64,000 nt of DNA from Alteromonas sp. BMJM2. GTDB taxonomy: Bacteria; Pseudomonadota; Gammaproteobacteria; Enterobacterales; Alteromonadaceae. The notes below the pieces were generated by a model that was not told where the DNA came from, made no database searches, and saw nothing but the letters and a program-made list of their open reading frames with translations. Location: contig NZ_JAPVOT010000002.1 in the NCBI RefSeq assembly GCF_027257845.1, positions 124,001-188,000 of the forward strand. Reading direction: 5' to 3'. A program made the position numbers and the translations under genes. Below, one piece after another: positions 45,670 to 53,786 of this stretch (positions within the stretch are counted from its first letter, which is position 1; every line of letters starts with the position of its first letter).

Positions 45670-47447
45670 GTGCTGTTAGCCCATTCAAGCTGCCTAGAAA
45701 AACCCCTTTTGGCTTCGGTGAAAAGGTAATTGAGAAGGTATCGGGGTTATCTAAACTTGATGCTATTTATGAAAAATACGCTTTTTCAGACGATTCGTTT
45801 GAGTTTGCTAACGAAGTTCTTGTGCAGCTTAATACGCGTTATGAAATAGAGCGAGGTAGCATCGGTGATATTCCGAAAAAAGGGCCGTTAGTCGTCGTTG
45901 CCAACCATCCATTAGGTGGTCTAGAGGGAGTGATCCTTGCTGCGCTAATCGGCAAAGTCCGTCAAGACGTAAAAGTGCTTGCCAATGAAATGTTATCCAG
46001 AATTCCACAGCTTGCTCGATTATTTATTGGTGTGGATGTTTTTAAAACTAAATCTTCTCGCTTAACAAATACGCGGGCAGTAAAGGAAGCGCATCGCCAT
46101 TTAAGCGAAGGTGGTGTACTCATTGTCTTTCCCGCTGGCGAGGTGTCGTCTTGGCAATCTGGGCAAAATCAAATTACCGACAAAGATTGGAGTAAGTCTA
46201 TTGGCGGTTTTGTGCGACGTTCAAAAGCGCAAGTATTGCCTTTGTTTATTGGTGGAGCGAATAGCCGGTTGTTTTACCAAGCTGGCAGAGTACACCCGTT
46301 GCTAAGAACGCTGCTGCTTCCTCGTGAGCTTATTAATAAAAGCGGGAAAACAATAACGGTTTCTTTAGGAGATGTTATTGAGGCGAAGGAGCTAAATAAG
46401 CTTGATAGTGATAAGCGCATTGCTGATTACCTAAGACTTAATACCTATTTGCTGAATTCCTCAAAAAATGGTGACAGCACCTCAATAAATGGAGATGAAA
46501 ACTGTAATTATTATGCTACTCCGGTGATGGAGGCTGTAGATAAGGCATTACTCGTCGAAGAAGTTAAAGAACTTAACGATGATGATTTGTTACTCTCTCA
46601 AGGTGATTTTGAAGTTTATTGCGTATCTTCAAACCGGATTCCCAATATTCTTTTGGAAATTGGTAGGGTCAGGGAATTGTGCTTTCGCGCAGTTGGAGAA
46701 GGAAGTGGAAATGCTAGTGATACAGACGAGTACGACCGGTCCTATTTACAGCTCTTCGTTTGGCAAAAACAAAAACACGATATTGTGGGAGCCTATAGGT
46801 TAGGCATCACAAAAGAGCTAATTCAACAAAGCGGTATTGAAGGCTTATATTCACGCAGCTTATTTAACTATGATTCTGCTTTTTTGAACAGCATGGACGA
46901 CAGTATTGAAGTGGGACGTTCTGTGGTGGCGCCGGCGTACCAGCGTCAACTACAGCCTTTATTACTGTTATGGAAAGGTATTGCTCATTTCGTTGCCAAG
47001 AACCCTAAATATACTCATTTGTTTGGGCCGGTGAGTATTAGCAACGACTATAGCCCTATTGCTAGACAACTTATTGCTTCAGTGATGACGGTCACTCATT
47101 ATGACAATGAAAAGGCGAAACTTGTTCAGCCGACCACTCCTTTAGCGCCCTCTAATAATACGTTTTGGCAATCAGATATGTTGTCTTCCTTAGGCGACGT
47201 AGGTTTATTTTCTAAAGTGCTGTCCCGTCTAGAGAAGGGCCCAGGAATTCCGATTTTACTGAAACAGTATCTGGGGCTGAACGGAAAACTTGTCTGTTTT
47301 AACGTTGATCCTGCATTTAATGATGCGTTGGATGGTTTGATTGTTGTTAATCTCACGAAAGTGGATACGCGTACTTTGGGTAAGTATATGGGTAAAGAAA
47401 ACGCTCAGCGATACACACAACGACAACAGAATAAAAAAAGTGGATAA
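45666..47447 (+). CDS. OlsF-like bifunctional acyltransferase
   Basis: This 593-residue protein has two parts. Residues about 70-260 are a PlsC/OlsA-like O-acyltransferase with VVANHPLGGLEG (a NHPLGG variant of HX4D) and VFPAGEVSSW. Residues about 315-480 resemble the OlsB/GNAT-like hemolysin-type N-acyltransferase (REL.FRAVGEGSG, HDIVGAYRLG, EVGRSVVAPAYQ). This arrangement is that of OlsF, which makes ornithine lipids in two steps. Synthesis of an amino lipid is therefore likely; ornithine is an inference. Confidence 0.78.
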   Translation: MSAVSPFKLPRKTPFGFGEKVIEKVSGLSKLDAIYEKYAFSDDSFEFANEVLVQLNTRYEIERGSIGDIPKKGPLVVVANHPLGGLEGVILAALIGKVRQDVKVLANEMLSRIPQLARLFIGVDVFKTKSSRLTNTRAVKEAHRHLSEGGVLIVFPAGEVSSWQSGQNQITDKDWSKSIGGFVRRSKAQVLPLFIGGANSRLFYQAGRVHPLLRTLLLPRELINKSGKTITVSLGDVIEAKELNKLDSDKRIADYLRLNTYLLNSSKNGDSTSINGDENCNYYATPVMEAVDKALLVEEVKELNDDDLLLSQGDFEVYCVSSNRIPNILLEIGRVRELCFRAVGEGSGNASDTDEYDRSYLQLFVWQKQKHDIVGAYRLGITKELIQQSGIEGLYSRSLFNYDSAFLNSMDDSIEVGRSVVAPAYQRQLQPLLLLWKGIAHFVAKNPKYTHLFGPVSISNDYSPIARQLIASVMTVTHYDNEKAKLVQPTTPLAPSNNTFWQSDMLSSLGDVGLFSKVLSRLEKGPGIPILLKQYLGLNGKLVCFNVDPAFNDALDGLIVVNLTKVDTRTLGKYMGKENAQRYTQRQQNKKSG

Positions 47448-47549
47448 ACACAATTTCTCATTGTTTTTCCATTGGTTTACAGCGTTTATCAGAATGTAAT
47501 TTGGGCACCATGTAGGTGAAATTTTCTATATTTTAACGTATTGAACGGT

Positions 47550-47821
47550 ATGAAATCAGATGAAAGCGCAAAGTTAAGTAATTCAGTAGAAGAAGCTCTT
47601 CAAATGATGACGATGGCCGCGCTATGCAAAAGAGCCTTGATAAGGACAAGATAGAACAAGATATGGTAGCGCTGTGGTTAAAAGATCACGAAAAGACTAC
47701 AGGCAAGCTGGGCGAAGTGGGTGTTTGCTTTGGTGGGTATATTGCTAATTTTCTAGTAGCCAGCATACCTGACAAGTTAGACGCTGCCGAACCTTCTAAT
47801 GAATGCCTGCAATTTGCCTAA
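47550..47821 (+). pseudogene. Dienelactone-hydrolase-like remnant
   Basis: The frame at 47624-47821 gives KTTGKLGEVGVCFGGYIANF, the nucleophile region (GVCFGGY) of a dienelactone hydrolase, with DKDKIEQDMVALWLKDHEKT before it. An ATG at 47550 opens a different frame for about 35 codons. The protein ends soon after the elbow, without the catalytic Asp and His. It is a truncated, probably frameshifted relic at the right end of the putative island. Confidence 0.72.
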
Positions 47822-47882
47822 TCGGCCTTTCAGATGGTACATAAACCAAAGAATAAAAAGTGTCAATTTAGATATTAGCCAC

Positions 47883-48240
47883 TGCGTTTAACGCAATCTG
47901 TAGCTTTCTAATTAAATAATGGGCCAGTCAATTAATAGACCAATAATTAACAGACCAGCACCTATCATTCATCTTTCGACTTACCGTTGTGATGGTGCTG
48001 CAGTAAGCGAATGATAAGGTGGGCTTCTTCTTCGTCTAAATCAAGTAAACCTCGTACCCGTTCAATATGATGAGCGTCATGTTCACTGAGCACACCGTCA
48101 TCTAGCGCGGTGCGAACGGTATCTTTAAATCGGTCTCGTTTAAGCTGCATTTTTCCTGTGTAGCTCGAAGATAAAATCCCCGCTGGTAATGCATAAAAGC
48201 AAATCCCCATTATGGTAATAAAGCCGCCAAAGACTTTACC
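47883..48240. repeat. Right copy, channel arm of the duplication
   Basis: This matches 36553-36912: the same GGCCAGTCAATTAA-type flank, then the last 92 codons of the channel gene. I count about a dozen differences over 277 coding bases. It ends at TTACC (48236-48240). Confidence 0.92.
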
Positions 48241-48924
48241 GAGTGACGTGATGGGTACAGCGTCTCCATAGCCCACTGTGGTTAAAGTCACTACGGCCCA
48301 CCACAGCGAGGCAGGAATACTGCTAAACACCTCGGGCTGGGCATTGTGTTCGATGTAGTAAATACAGGTAGCGGCAATCACCGTAAACAGCATTAATACA
48401 CTCAGTGCGGCGATAAGAGAATGGGCCTCGCTGCGCACTACATCCACGAGGGTTTGGATAGAGCGAGAGTAGCGCCCAATTTTTAATATTCTTAGCACTC
48501 TGAAAATACGTAAAATACGCAAATCGAACACCAAGAACATACTGAGGAAAAACGGCAGTATGGCCATTAAGTCTATAATAGCCATAGGGCTTTTAATGTA
48601 ATGCCAGCGCTTTTGCCATGGCGAGCCAGCTTTTGCAGAGCCTGCAGGTGTAGATGCTCTATTAATTATATTTGGGTCTGATGCACTGCTGTAAACACGC
48701 AGTACGTACTCTACGGCGAATAAAACCACCGAAATAATTTCAATAGTGTGAAGTTTGACTAACCAAGCTTGGGATATATCAGGAATTGTTTCGAGCATCA
48801 TTGCAGCAACATTAACTGTAATGATAACAACTAGGCAGAAGTCAAAGAGACGGCTCGCCCTTTTAAAATGAGTGGCTTCAGAGGCGGGCGCAAGTATGTG
48901 ATAGCAGGCTTGTTGCAATGTCAT
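47965..48924 (-). CDS. Voltage-gated-type potassium channel
   Basis: This 319-residue six-helix ion channel has a selectivity filter TTVGYGD at about 215-221 and a positively charged S4 (LRILRIFRVLRILKIGRYSR) near 136-154. A cytoplasmic tail is rich in charged and His residues (LLQHHHNGKSKDE). TVGYGD indicates potassium selectivity. The sequence after residue 228 is duplicated in the chimera at 36637. It lies behind purD but with a strong terminator between. Confidence 0.93.
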   Translation of the reverse strand: MTLQQACYHILAPASEATHFKRASRLFDFCLVVIITVNVAAMMLETIPDISQAWLVKLHTIEIISVVLFAVEYVLRVYSSASDPNIINRASTPAGSAKAGSPWQKRWHYIKSPMAIIDLMAILPFFLSMFLVFDLRILRIFRVLRILKIGRYSRSIQTLVDVVRSEAHSLIAALSVLMLFTVIAATCIYYIEHNAQPEVFSSIPASLWWAVVTLTTVGYGDAVPITSLGKVFGGFITIMGICFYALPAGILSSSYTGKMQLKRDRFKDTVRTALDDGVLSEHDAHHIERVRGLLDLDEEEAHLIIRLLQHHHNGKSKDE

Positions 48925-49021
48925 TGTTAGTTAACTTAGTTAATGCTACATCATTAATGTAGCAACTTAATACCAGTTCGCATAGAGCAGCAAGAAACCA
49001 AAATGATTGAAACAGATAAAG

Positions 49022-49059
49022 AAAAAGCGAATTAGTCAGCACTAATTCGCTTTTTGTTT
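49022..49059. terminator. Rho-independent terminator after purD
   Basis: A 14-bp stem AAAAAGCGAATTAG / CTAATTCGCTTTTT with a 6-base loop is bordered by A and T runs, so it can work both ways. It lies between the purD end and the channel start. Confidence 0.9.
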
Positions 49060-49121
49060 TTACTGAAGTTAGAGTTTAAGAAAGTTTTGCTTAATTAAGC
49101 GCCCTAAACTCGACGTTAAAG

Positions 49122-50411
49122 CTAGGCTTTCGCTTCTCTCGCTATGGCTCGGTGAGCAATATCGGTGCGGTAGTAAACGTCTTTAAATTGTATAGTGTTG
49201 AGTAGCTCGTAGGCCTTTTGTTGTGCTTCAGTTACGCTATTTCCAAGCGCTGTGGCACACAGTACACGTCCGCCAGCGGTAACGACTTTGCCGTCGCTAA
49301 GCGCCGTACCAGCATGAAACACCTTGCCTTCTAATTGTGCTGCTTCTTCAAAACCTGTTATTTCATCGCCCTTGTCATAGCTACCAGGGTAGCCGCCAGC
49401 TGCCAGTACAACACCTACTGATGCGCGAGAGTCGAAGTCGATGGTTTGCCCGTCAAGTTCGCCCTTACAGGCTGAAATACACAGTGGAACAAGGTCAGAC
49501 TGTAAACGAAGCATAATAGGCTGAGTTTCTGGATCGCCAAAGCGACAGTTGTACTCGATAACTTTAGGCGTGCCGTCAGCCATGATCATAAGGCCAGCAT
49601 AAAGGAAACCCACATAGTCGTTACCTTCCGCCGCCATGCCGTTTACCGTAGGCATGATCACTTCTTTCATAACGCGGTCGTGAATAGCTTGGGTAACTAC
49701 CGGCGCAGGGGAATAGGCGCCCATTCCGCCTGTATTTGGACCTTTATCGCCATCAGCTGCTCGCTTGTGGTCTTGGCTTGTGGCAAATGGCAGTACGTTT
49801 TTGCCATCTACCATGACAATAAATGACGCTTCTTCGCCATCTAAAAATTCTTCAATAACCACTCTGCTGCCTGCGTCGCCAAACGCATTACCCGCTAACA
49901 TATCGCGAATAGCTGCTTCTGCCTCTTCTAAGGTCATCGCAACAATCACGCCTTTACCTGCCGCTAGGCCATCGGCCTTAACAACAATGGGTGCGCCTTT
50001 TTCGCGAACGTAGTCGATGGCAGGCTCAATATCAGTAAAGTTCTGATATTCGGCAGTGGGAATATGGTGGCGCGCTAAAAAGTCTTTGGTAAATGCCTTA
50101 GACCCTTCAAGTTGCGCGGCCGCCTTTGTAGGACCGAAAATCATCAGTCCTTCGTTAGTGAATGTATCAACAACACCTGCAACTAGCGGCGCTTCTGGAC
50201 CAACAATGGTAAGTTCAACGTCGTTACCTTTCGCAAAAGAAACTAAACCTGCGATGTCATTAACATCGATAGGTACATTTTCTAGCTTAGGCTCTGTTGC
50301 TGTGCCTGCATTACCAGGCGCGACAAAAACTGTTGAAACTTCAGAAGACTGGGCTGCTTTAAAAGCGAGCGCATGTTCGCGACCACCGCCGCCAATTACA
50401 AGTACGTTCAT
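49122..50411 (-). CDS. purD: Phosphoribosylamine-glycine ligase PurD
   Basis: This 429-residue ATP-grasp enzyme makes glycinamide ribonucleotide in purine synthesis. MNVLVIGGGGREHALAFK, PIVVKADGLAAGKGV, EEFLDGEEASFIVMVDG and YNCRFGDPETQ are all family motifs. It starts 29 bases after an exported methyltransferase-like gene rather than next to purH, so it is probably transcribed with that gene. A fragment is duplicated near 36908-37045. Confidence 0.97.
   Translation of the reverse strand: MNVLVIGGGGREHALAFKAAQSSEVSTVFVAPGNAGTATEPKLENVPIDVNDIAGLVSFAKGNDVELTIVGPEAPLVAGVVDTFTNEGLMIFGPTKAAAQLEGSKAFTKDFLARHHIPTAEYQNFTDIEPAIDYVREKGAPIVVKADGLAAGKGVIVAMTLEEAEAAIRDMLAGNAFGDAGSRVVIEEFLDGEEASFIVMVDGKNVLPFATSQDHKRAADGDKGPNTGGMGAYSPAPVVTQAIHDRVMKEVIMPTVNGMAAEGNDYVGFLYAGLMIMADGTPKVIEYNCRFGDPETQPIMLRLQSDLVPLCISACKGELDGQTIDFDSRASVGVVLAAGGYPGSYDKGDEITGFEEAAQLEGKVFHAGTALSDGKVVTAGGRVLCATALGNSVTEAQQKAYELLNTIQFKDVYYRTDIAHRAIAREAKA
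49621..49745. repeat. Right copy, purD arm of the duplication
   Basis: This purD segment matches about 36908-37045 with roughly 80% identity by eye over the first 104 bases. The match then fades. It starts at TTACC (49621-49625), the 5 bases shared with the channel end of the junction. Confidence 0.85.
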
Positions 50412-50440
50412 TCACTATTCCGTTTTAACTTTAGGTTTTA

Positions 50441-51253
50441 TTAATTAGGCTTTTTAAATTTCAGCGTCATGCGATTACTCTCACCGATGGCAAGATATTT
50501 ATCGCGATCTTGGTCTTCTAATGCCAACCTTGGAGGAAGTGTCCACACACCTTTCGGGTGATCGGCATTATCCATCGCGTTGGCATTAATATCGCTGCTT
50601 GCTTCTAGTGTGAAGCCTGCTTTTTCAGCTGCGGCAACCACATACGAGCGCTTCATGTAGCCACTAGAGGTCATTACTGCATCATCTTTATTTTCAGGCA
50701 GTTCGTGTTCAACTACACCTAAAACACCACCAGGCTTTAGTGCTTTAAAGAAAGCCCCGAATGCATTGTCGATACCCGTATCACCTTCTCGCATATACCA
50801 GTTGTGTACATTGCGGAACGTTAGCACCATATCAGCACTACCAGCGTCAATAATATCAAGGGCTTTGGTTGGATGAAATGCAGTCACGGCAGCACCTGCA
50901 TATTTTCCACCAGCTTCTGTTTTTTCTTTGAAAGCGGCTAGCGCTTTTTTATAGTAGTCGTTAGTAGATTCATCAACGTAAAAGTGCGCCGCAACATACT
51001 TCCCGCTGTCTTTTACCACTGGATATAAAATATCAGTATACCAACCGCCACCGGGAGAAATTTCGACTACTGTCATCTCTGGTTTAAGGCCGAAAAAACG
51101 AAGGGTTTGCTGTGGTTTACGGTATTCATCTCTAGCTTTGGCGTCTGAAGTACGAAGCTCACTTTTCACTGCGTCTGAAATGGCATCTGCAGACACATAA
51201 CATGAAGACATGCCAAGTGTAGCGGCTAACATCAGTTGGGCTAACTTTTTCAT
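50441..51253 (-). CDS. Exported class I methyltransferase-like protein
   Basis: This 270-residue protein has a Sec signal peptide (cut after SADA near 24; a Cys is just before it). A Rossmann methyltransferase core follows with VVEISPGGGWYTDIL as the SAM motif, DMVLTFRNVHNW and KPGGVLGVVEHE. SAM is not expected in the periplasm, so either it is not a methyltransferase in vivo or export is unusual. Similar exported proteins exist in related bacteria. It lies between purH and purD, upstream of purD. Confidence 0.82.
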   Translation of the reverse strand: MKKLAQLMLAATLGMSSCYVSADAISDAVKSELRTSDAKARDEYRKPQQTLRFFGLKPEMTVVEISPGGGWYTDILYPVVKDSGKYVAAHFYVDESTNDYYKKALAAFKEKTEAGGKYAGAAVTAFHPTKALDIIDAGSADMVLTFRNVHNWYMREGDTGIDNAFGAFFKALKPGGVLGVVEHELPENKDDAVMTSSGYMKRSYVVAAAEKAGFTLEASSDINANAMDNADHPKGVWTLPPRLALEDQDRDKYLAIGESNRMTLKFKKPN

Positions 51254-51608
51254 TATTATTTCCTTTTCTGTCGAGGGTATTTTTTGTCAAAGCACTCTAG
51301 GTCAATACGCCCTAGGAAACGGTGCTCTTTTTAACACTATTCTTTGTAACAACAGTATTTGTGTTAACACTATTACTACAAGGTACCACAAGTCAGATCA
51401 AGACTATCAGCTAAGTGTGACACGCATCCGACACCCAACAGAATAATTCGCAACTCTATCGCATTCACGCTCTACCATCGGCACATGCCGCTGGCGCACG
51501 TTTATGCTGTATGTAGGGGTTACTAACAATGTGATAAACCGAGTAATAAACAAGGCGTAAAACAAGGTCGTCAACCCACATCGTTAAACCACGTGCTTAT
51601 GTATTGAT

Positions 51609-51695
51609 GAATAGACTAGCGGGGAGCAAGTCACAGTGTGACTCCACTGCACTAAGCATGCTGCTGTGGAGCCCCGCTGGGGTCTATATCTATTC
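51609..51695. other. Structured intergenic element of unknown function
   Basis: ATAGAC-T-AGCGGGG (51611-51624) pairs with CCCCGCT-GGG-GTCTAT (51672-51687). Inside, AGTCAC-AGT-GTGACT (51629-51643) forms one hairpin and CCAC...GTGG (51644-51669) closes a second that includes AGCATGCT. The result is a three-way junction like a small RNA domain. It lies in the 528-base gap (51254-51781) between purH and the methyltransferase gene, where I see no gene. It could be an RNA element, a repeat-type sequence or a processing site. The strand is undecided. Confidence 0.5.
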
Positions 51696-51781
51696 ATGCG
51701 CAAAAAGCGCACGTCTTTTAGTAGGCGCCAATCGTTCAATAAACGCGAAAGGTTTAATAAACGCCAACCTTTTAAAAAGGT

Positions 51782-53380
51782 TTAGTGGCGGAAGTGGCGC
51801 ATACCCGTGAACACCATAGCAATACCGTGTTCGTCAGCTGCATCAATCACCTCTTGGTCGCGCATTGAGCCGCCAGGTTGAATAACCGCTTTAATACCGG
51901 CTTCTGCTGCTGCATCTATGCCATCTCTAAACGGGAAGAATGCATCTGAGGCCATGACCGAACCGGCTACTTCAAGGTTTTCATCTGAGGCTTTGATACC
52001 TGCAATTTTTGCAGAGTATACGCGGCTCATTTGTCCTGCGCCCACACCAATAGTCATACCATCTTTGCAATACACAATGGCATTAGACTTCACGTATTTG
52101 GCTACTTTCCAGCAGAACATAAGGTCGCGAAGCTGCTCTTCAGATGGCTTGATTTTAGTCACAACTTCTAAGTCTTCTTTATCGACCATGCCGAAGTCGC
52201 GTTCTTGAACTAGCAGGCCGCCGTTGACGCGTTTAAAGTCGTAACCTTCAGTTAATTGACCAGCCCACTCGCCACAGGCTAGAAGGCGTACATTCTTCTT
52301 CGCACTGACCACTGCTTTTGCTTCGTCGCTCACTGTTGGCGCAATAATCACTTCTACGAACTGACGATCTACAATAGCTTGCGCTGTTTTCGCATCGAGC
52401 TCGCGGTTAAAGGCAATGATGCCGCCGAATGCAGAGGTAGGGTCGGTTTTGAAAGCACGATCGTAGGCGCTTAAAATATTGTCACCAATAGCAACACCAC
52501 AAGGGTTGGCGTGTTTAACAATAACGCAGGCCGGTTCGTCGAATTCTTTAACGCACTCTAGCGCAGAGTCGGTATCGGCAATGTTGTTAAACGATAGCTC
52601 TTTACCCTGAAGCTGTTCAGCGGTGGCAACAGAGGCTTCTTGAACCGTGTTTTCAACGTAAAAAGCGGCATTTTGATGACTGTTTTCACCATAGCGCAGG
52701 TCTTGTTTTTTGCTCATTTGAACGTTGTAAGTGCGAGGAAATTCACTGTGCTGGTGGTCGCAGTCTTCTTCACATTCTGTGCTATCTAGACGTGCACCAA
52801 AGTAGTTGGCAATCATGCCATCGTACTCAGCAGTGTGTTCAAATGCTTTAATAGCTAGGTCAAAACGGGTTTTGTAATTCAACGAGCCGCTGTTCGCGTT
52901 CATTTCTGCTAGTACACTGTCGTAGTCAGCTGCATTTACCACAATAGTCACGTCTTTGTGGTTTTTCGCTGCTGCACGCACCATTGTCGGACCACCGATA
53001 TCGATATTTTCGATAGCGTCTTCTAATGTGCAATCATCGTTGGCAACAGTAGCCGCAAACGGATATAGGTTTACGACGACCAAATCGATAGGTGCAATAT
53101 TGTTTTCTTGCATAACCGCTTCATCAATACCGCGACGGGCTAATATGCCGCCATGGACTTTAGGGTGAAGAGTTTTAACACGGCCAGCCATAATTTCAGG
53201 GTGACCTGTGTGATCAGACACTTCCGTTACAGGAAGGCCTGCATCAGCGATAAGTTTCGCAGTTCCGCCTGTTGATAAAAGCTCAACGCCCGCATTGTGC
53301 AGCGCTGTCGCGAAATCGACGATACCTGTTTTGTCAGAGACACTTAAAAGAGCACGTTTGATTGGTTTTGGTGTTTGCAT
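51782..53380 (-). CDS. purH: Bifunctional AICAR transformylase/IMP cyclohydrolase PurH
   Basis: This 532-residue enzyme carries out the last two steps of IMP synthesis. The N-terminal cyclohydrolase domain starts [17 protein letters not shown] and has [24 protein letters not shown]. The transformylase domain has [18 protein letters not shown] and [10 protein letters not shown]. The ATG at 53380 is used; an upstream in-frame start at 53425 lies in the fis terminator and is unlikely. A truncated-looking extra acidic Cys/His loop ([13 protein letters not shown]) is in the middle. Confidence 0.96.
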   Translation of the reverse strand: MQTPKPIKRALLSVSDKTGIVDFATALHNAGVELLSTGGTAKLIADAGLPVTEVSDHTGHPEIMAGRVKTLHPKVHGGILARRGIDEAVMQENNIAPIDLVVVNLYPFAATVANDDCTLEDAIENIDIGGPTMVRAAAKNHKDVTIVVNAADYDSVLAEMNANSGSLNYKTRFDLAIKAFEHTAEYDGMIANYFGARLDSTECEEDCDHQHSEFPRTYNVQMSKKQDLRYGENSHQNAAFYVENTVQEASVATAEQLQGKELSFNNIADTDSALECVKEFDEPACVIVKHANPCGVAIGDNILSAYDRAFKTDPTSAFGGIIAFNRELDAKTAQAIVDRQFVEVIIAPTVSDEAKAVVSAKKNVRLLACGEWAGQLTEGYDFKRVNGGLLVQERDFGMVDKEDLEVVTKIKPSEEQLRDLMFCWKVAKYVKSNAIVYCKDGMTIGVGAGQMSRVYSAKIAGIKASDENLEVAGSVMASDAFFPFRDGIDAAAEAGIKAVIQPGGSMRDQEVIDAADEHGIAMVFTGMRHFRH

Positions 53381-53410
53381 AAATGTATTAGCTTCAAAGT
53401 TGTAGTGTTG

Positions 53411-53440
53411 AAACAAAAAGAGCACCGATTGGTGCTCTTT
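53411..53440 (-). terminator. Rho-independent terminator after fis
   Basis: A 10-bp stem AAAGAGCACC / GGTGCTCTTT with loop GATT is followed, in the minus direction, by TTTTTGTTT. It ends the dusB-fis transcript just upstream of purH. Confidence 0.88.
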
Positions 53441-53462
53441 GCTGGGCAGCGCCCTTAGAATT

Positions 53463-53756
53463 TTAGTTCATGCCGTATTGCTTTAACTTTTTGCGAAGTG
53501 TGCCGCGGTTGATGCCCATCATAATCGCTGCGCGGGTTTGGTTGCCGCGCGTGTAGGTCATAACTTCTTCTAGAAGTGGTGCTTCCACTTCAGCCAGTAC
53601 CATTTCGTACAAGTTATCGATGTTTGCGTTGTCTAGTTGCTTTAGGTACTTGTTAACCGCTTGCTTAACAGAGTCGCGCAAAGGCTTTTGAGCCTGCGTT
53701 TGTGAAGGCGTAGTTACGGTAGTAGTAAAAGGTGAAGTCACGTTTTGATCGAACAT
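53463..53756 (-). CDS. fis: DNA-binding protein Fis
   Basis: This 97-residue nucleoid protein has a C-terminal helix-turn-helix with [20 protein letters not shown] and [16 protein letters not shown] identical in style to enterobacterial Fis. It is the second gene of dusB-fis, 30 bases downstream. Fis bends DNA and controls rRNA promoters and recombination. Its N-terminal 25 residues are Thr/Gln-rich. Confidence 0.98.
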   Translation of the reverse strand: MFDQNVTSPFTTTVTTPSQTQAQKPLRDSVKQAVNKYLKQLDNANIDNLYEMVLAEVEAPLLEEVMTYTRGNQTRAAIMMGINRGTLRKKLKQYGMN

Positions 53757-53786
53757 AATACTGTGTTGCTCTTTAGTTAGTCATCA

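Larger units (their letters stand above)
37046..47882. mobile_element. Putative genomic island between duplicated channel/purD sequences
   Basis: About 10.8 kb with ten intact genes and one gene remnant lies between the left partial duplicate and the intact channel-purD locus, both in the same orientation. This direct repeat is what a single-crossover integration or an insertion with target duplication would leave. There is no integrase, transposase or tRNA, so the mechanism is inferred. Several genes inside look more AT-rich than the flanking housekeeping genes. The exact ends are uncertain by tens of bases. Confidence 0.6.

Noticed and set aside
47046-47450. Minus-strand open frames near the end of the OlsF-like gene
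   Set aside because: They are shadows of the long plus-strand coding frame.
51604-51810. A 68-codon open frame in the gap beside purH
   Set aside because: It lies over the structured element and runs into the end of purH on the other strand; composition is not protein-like.
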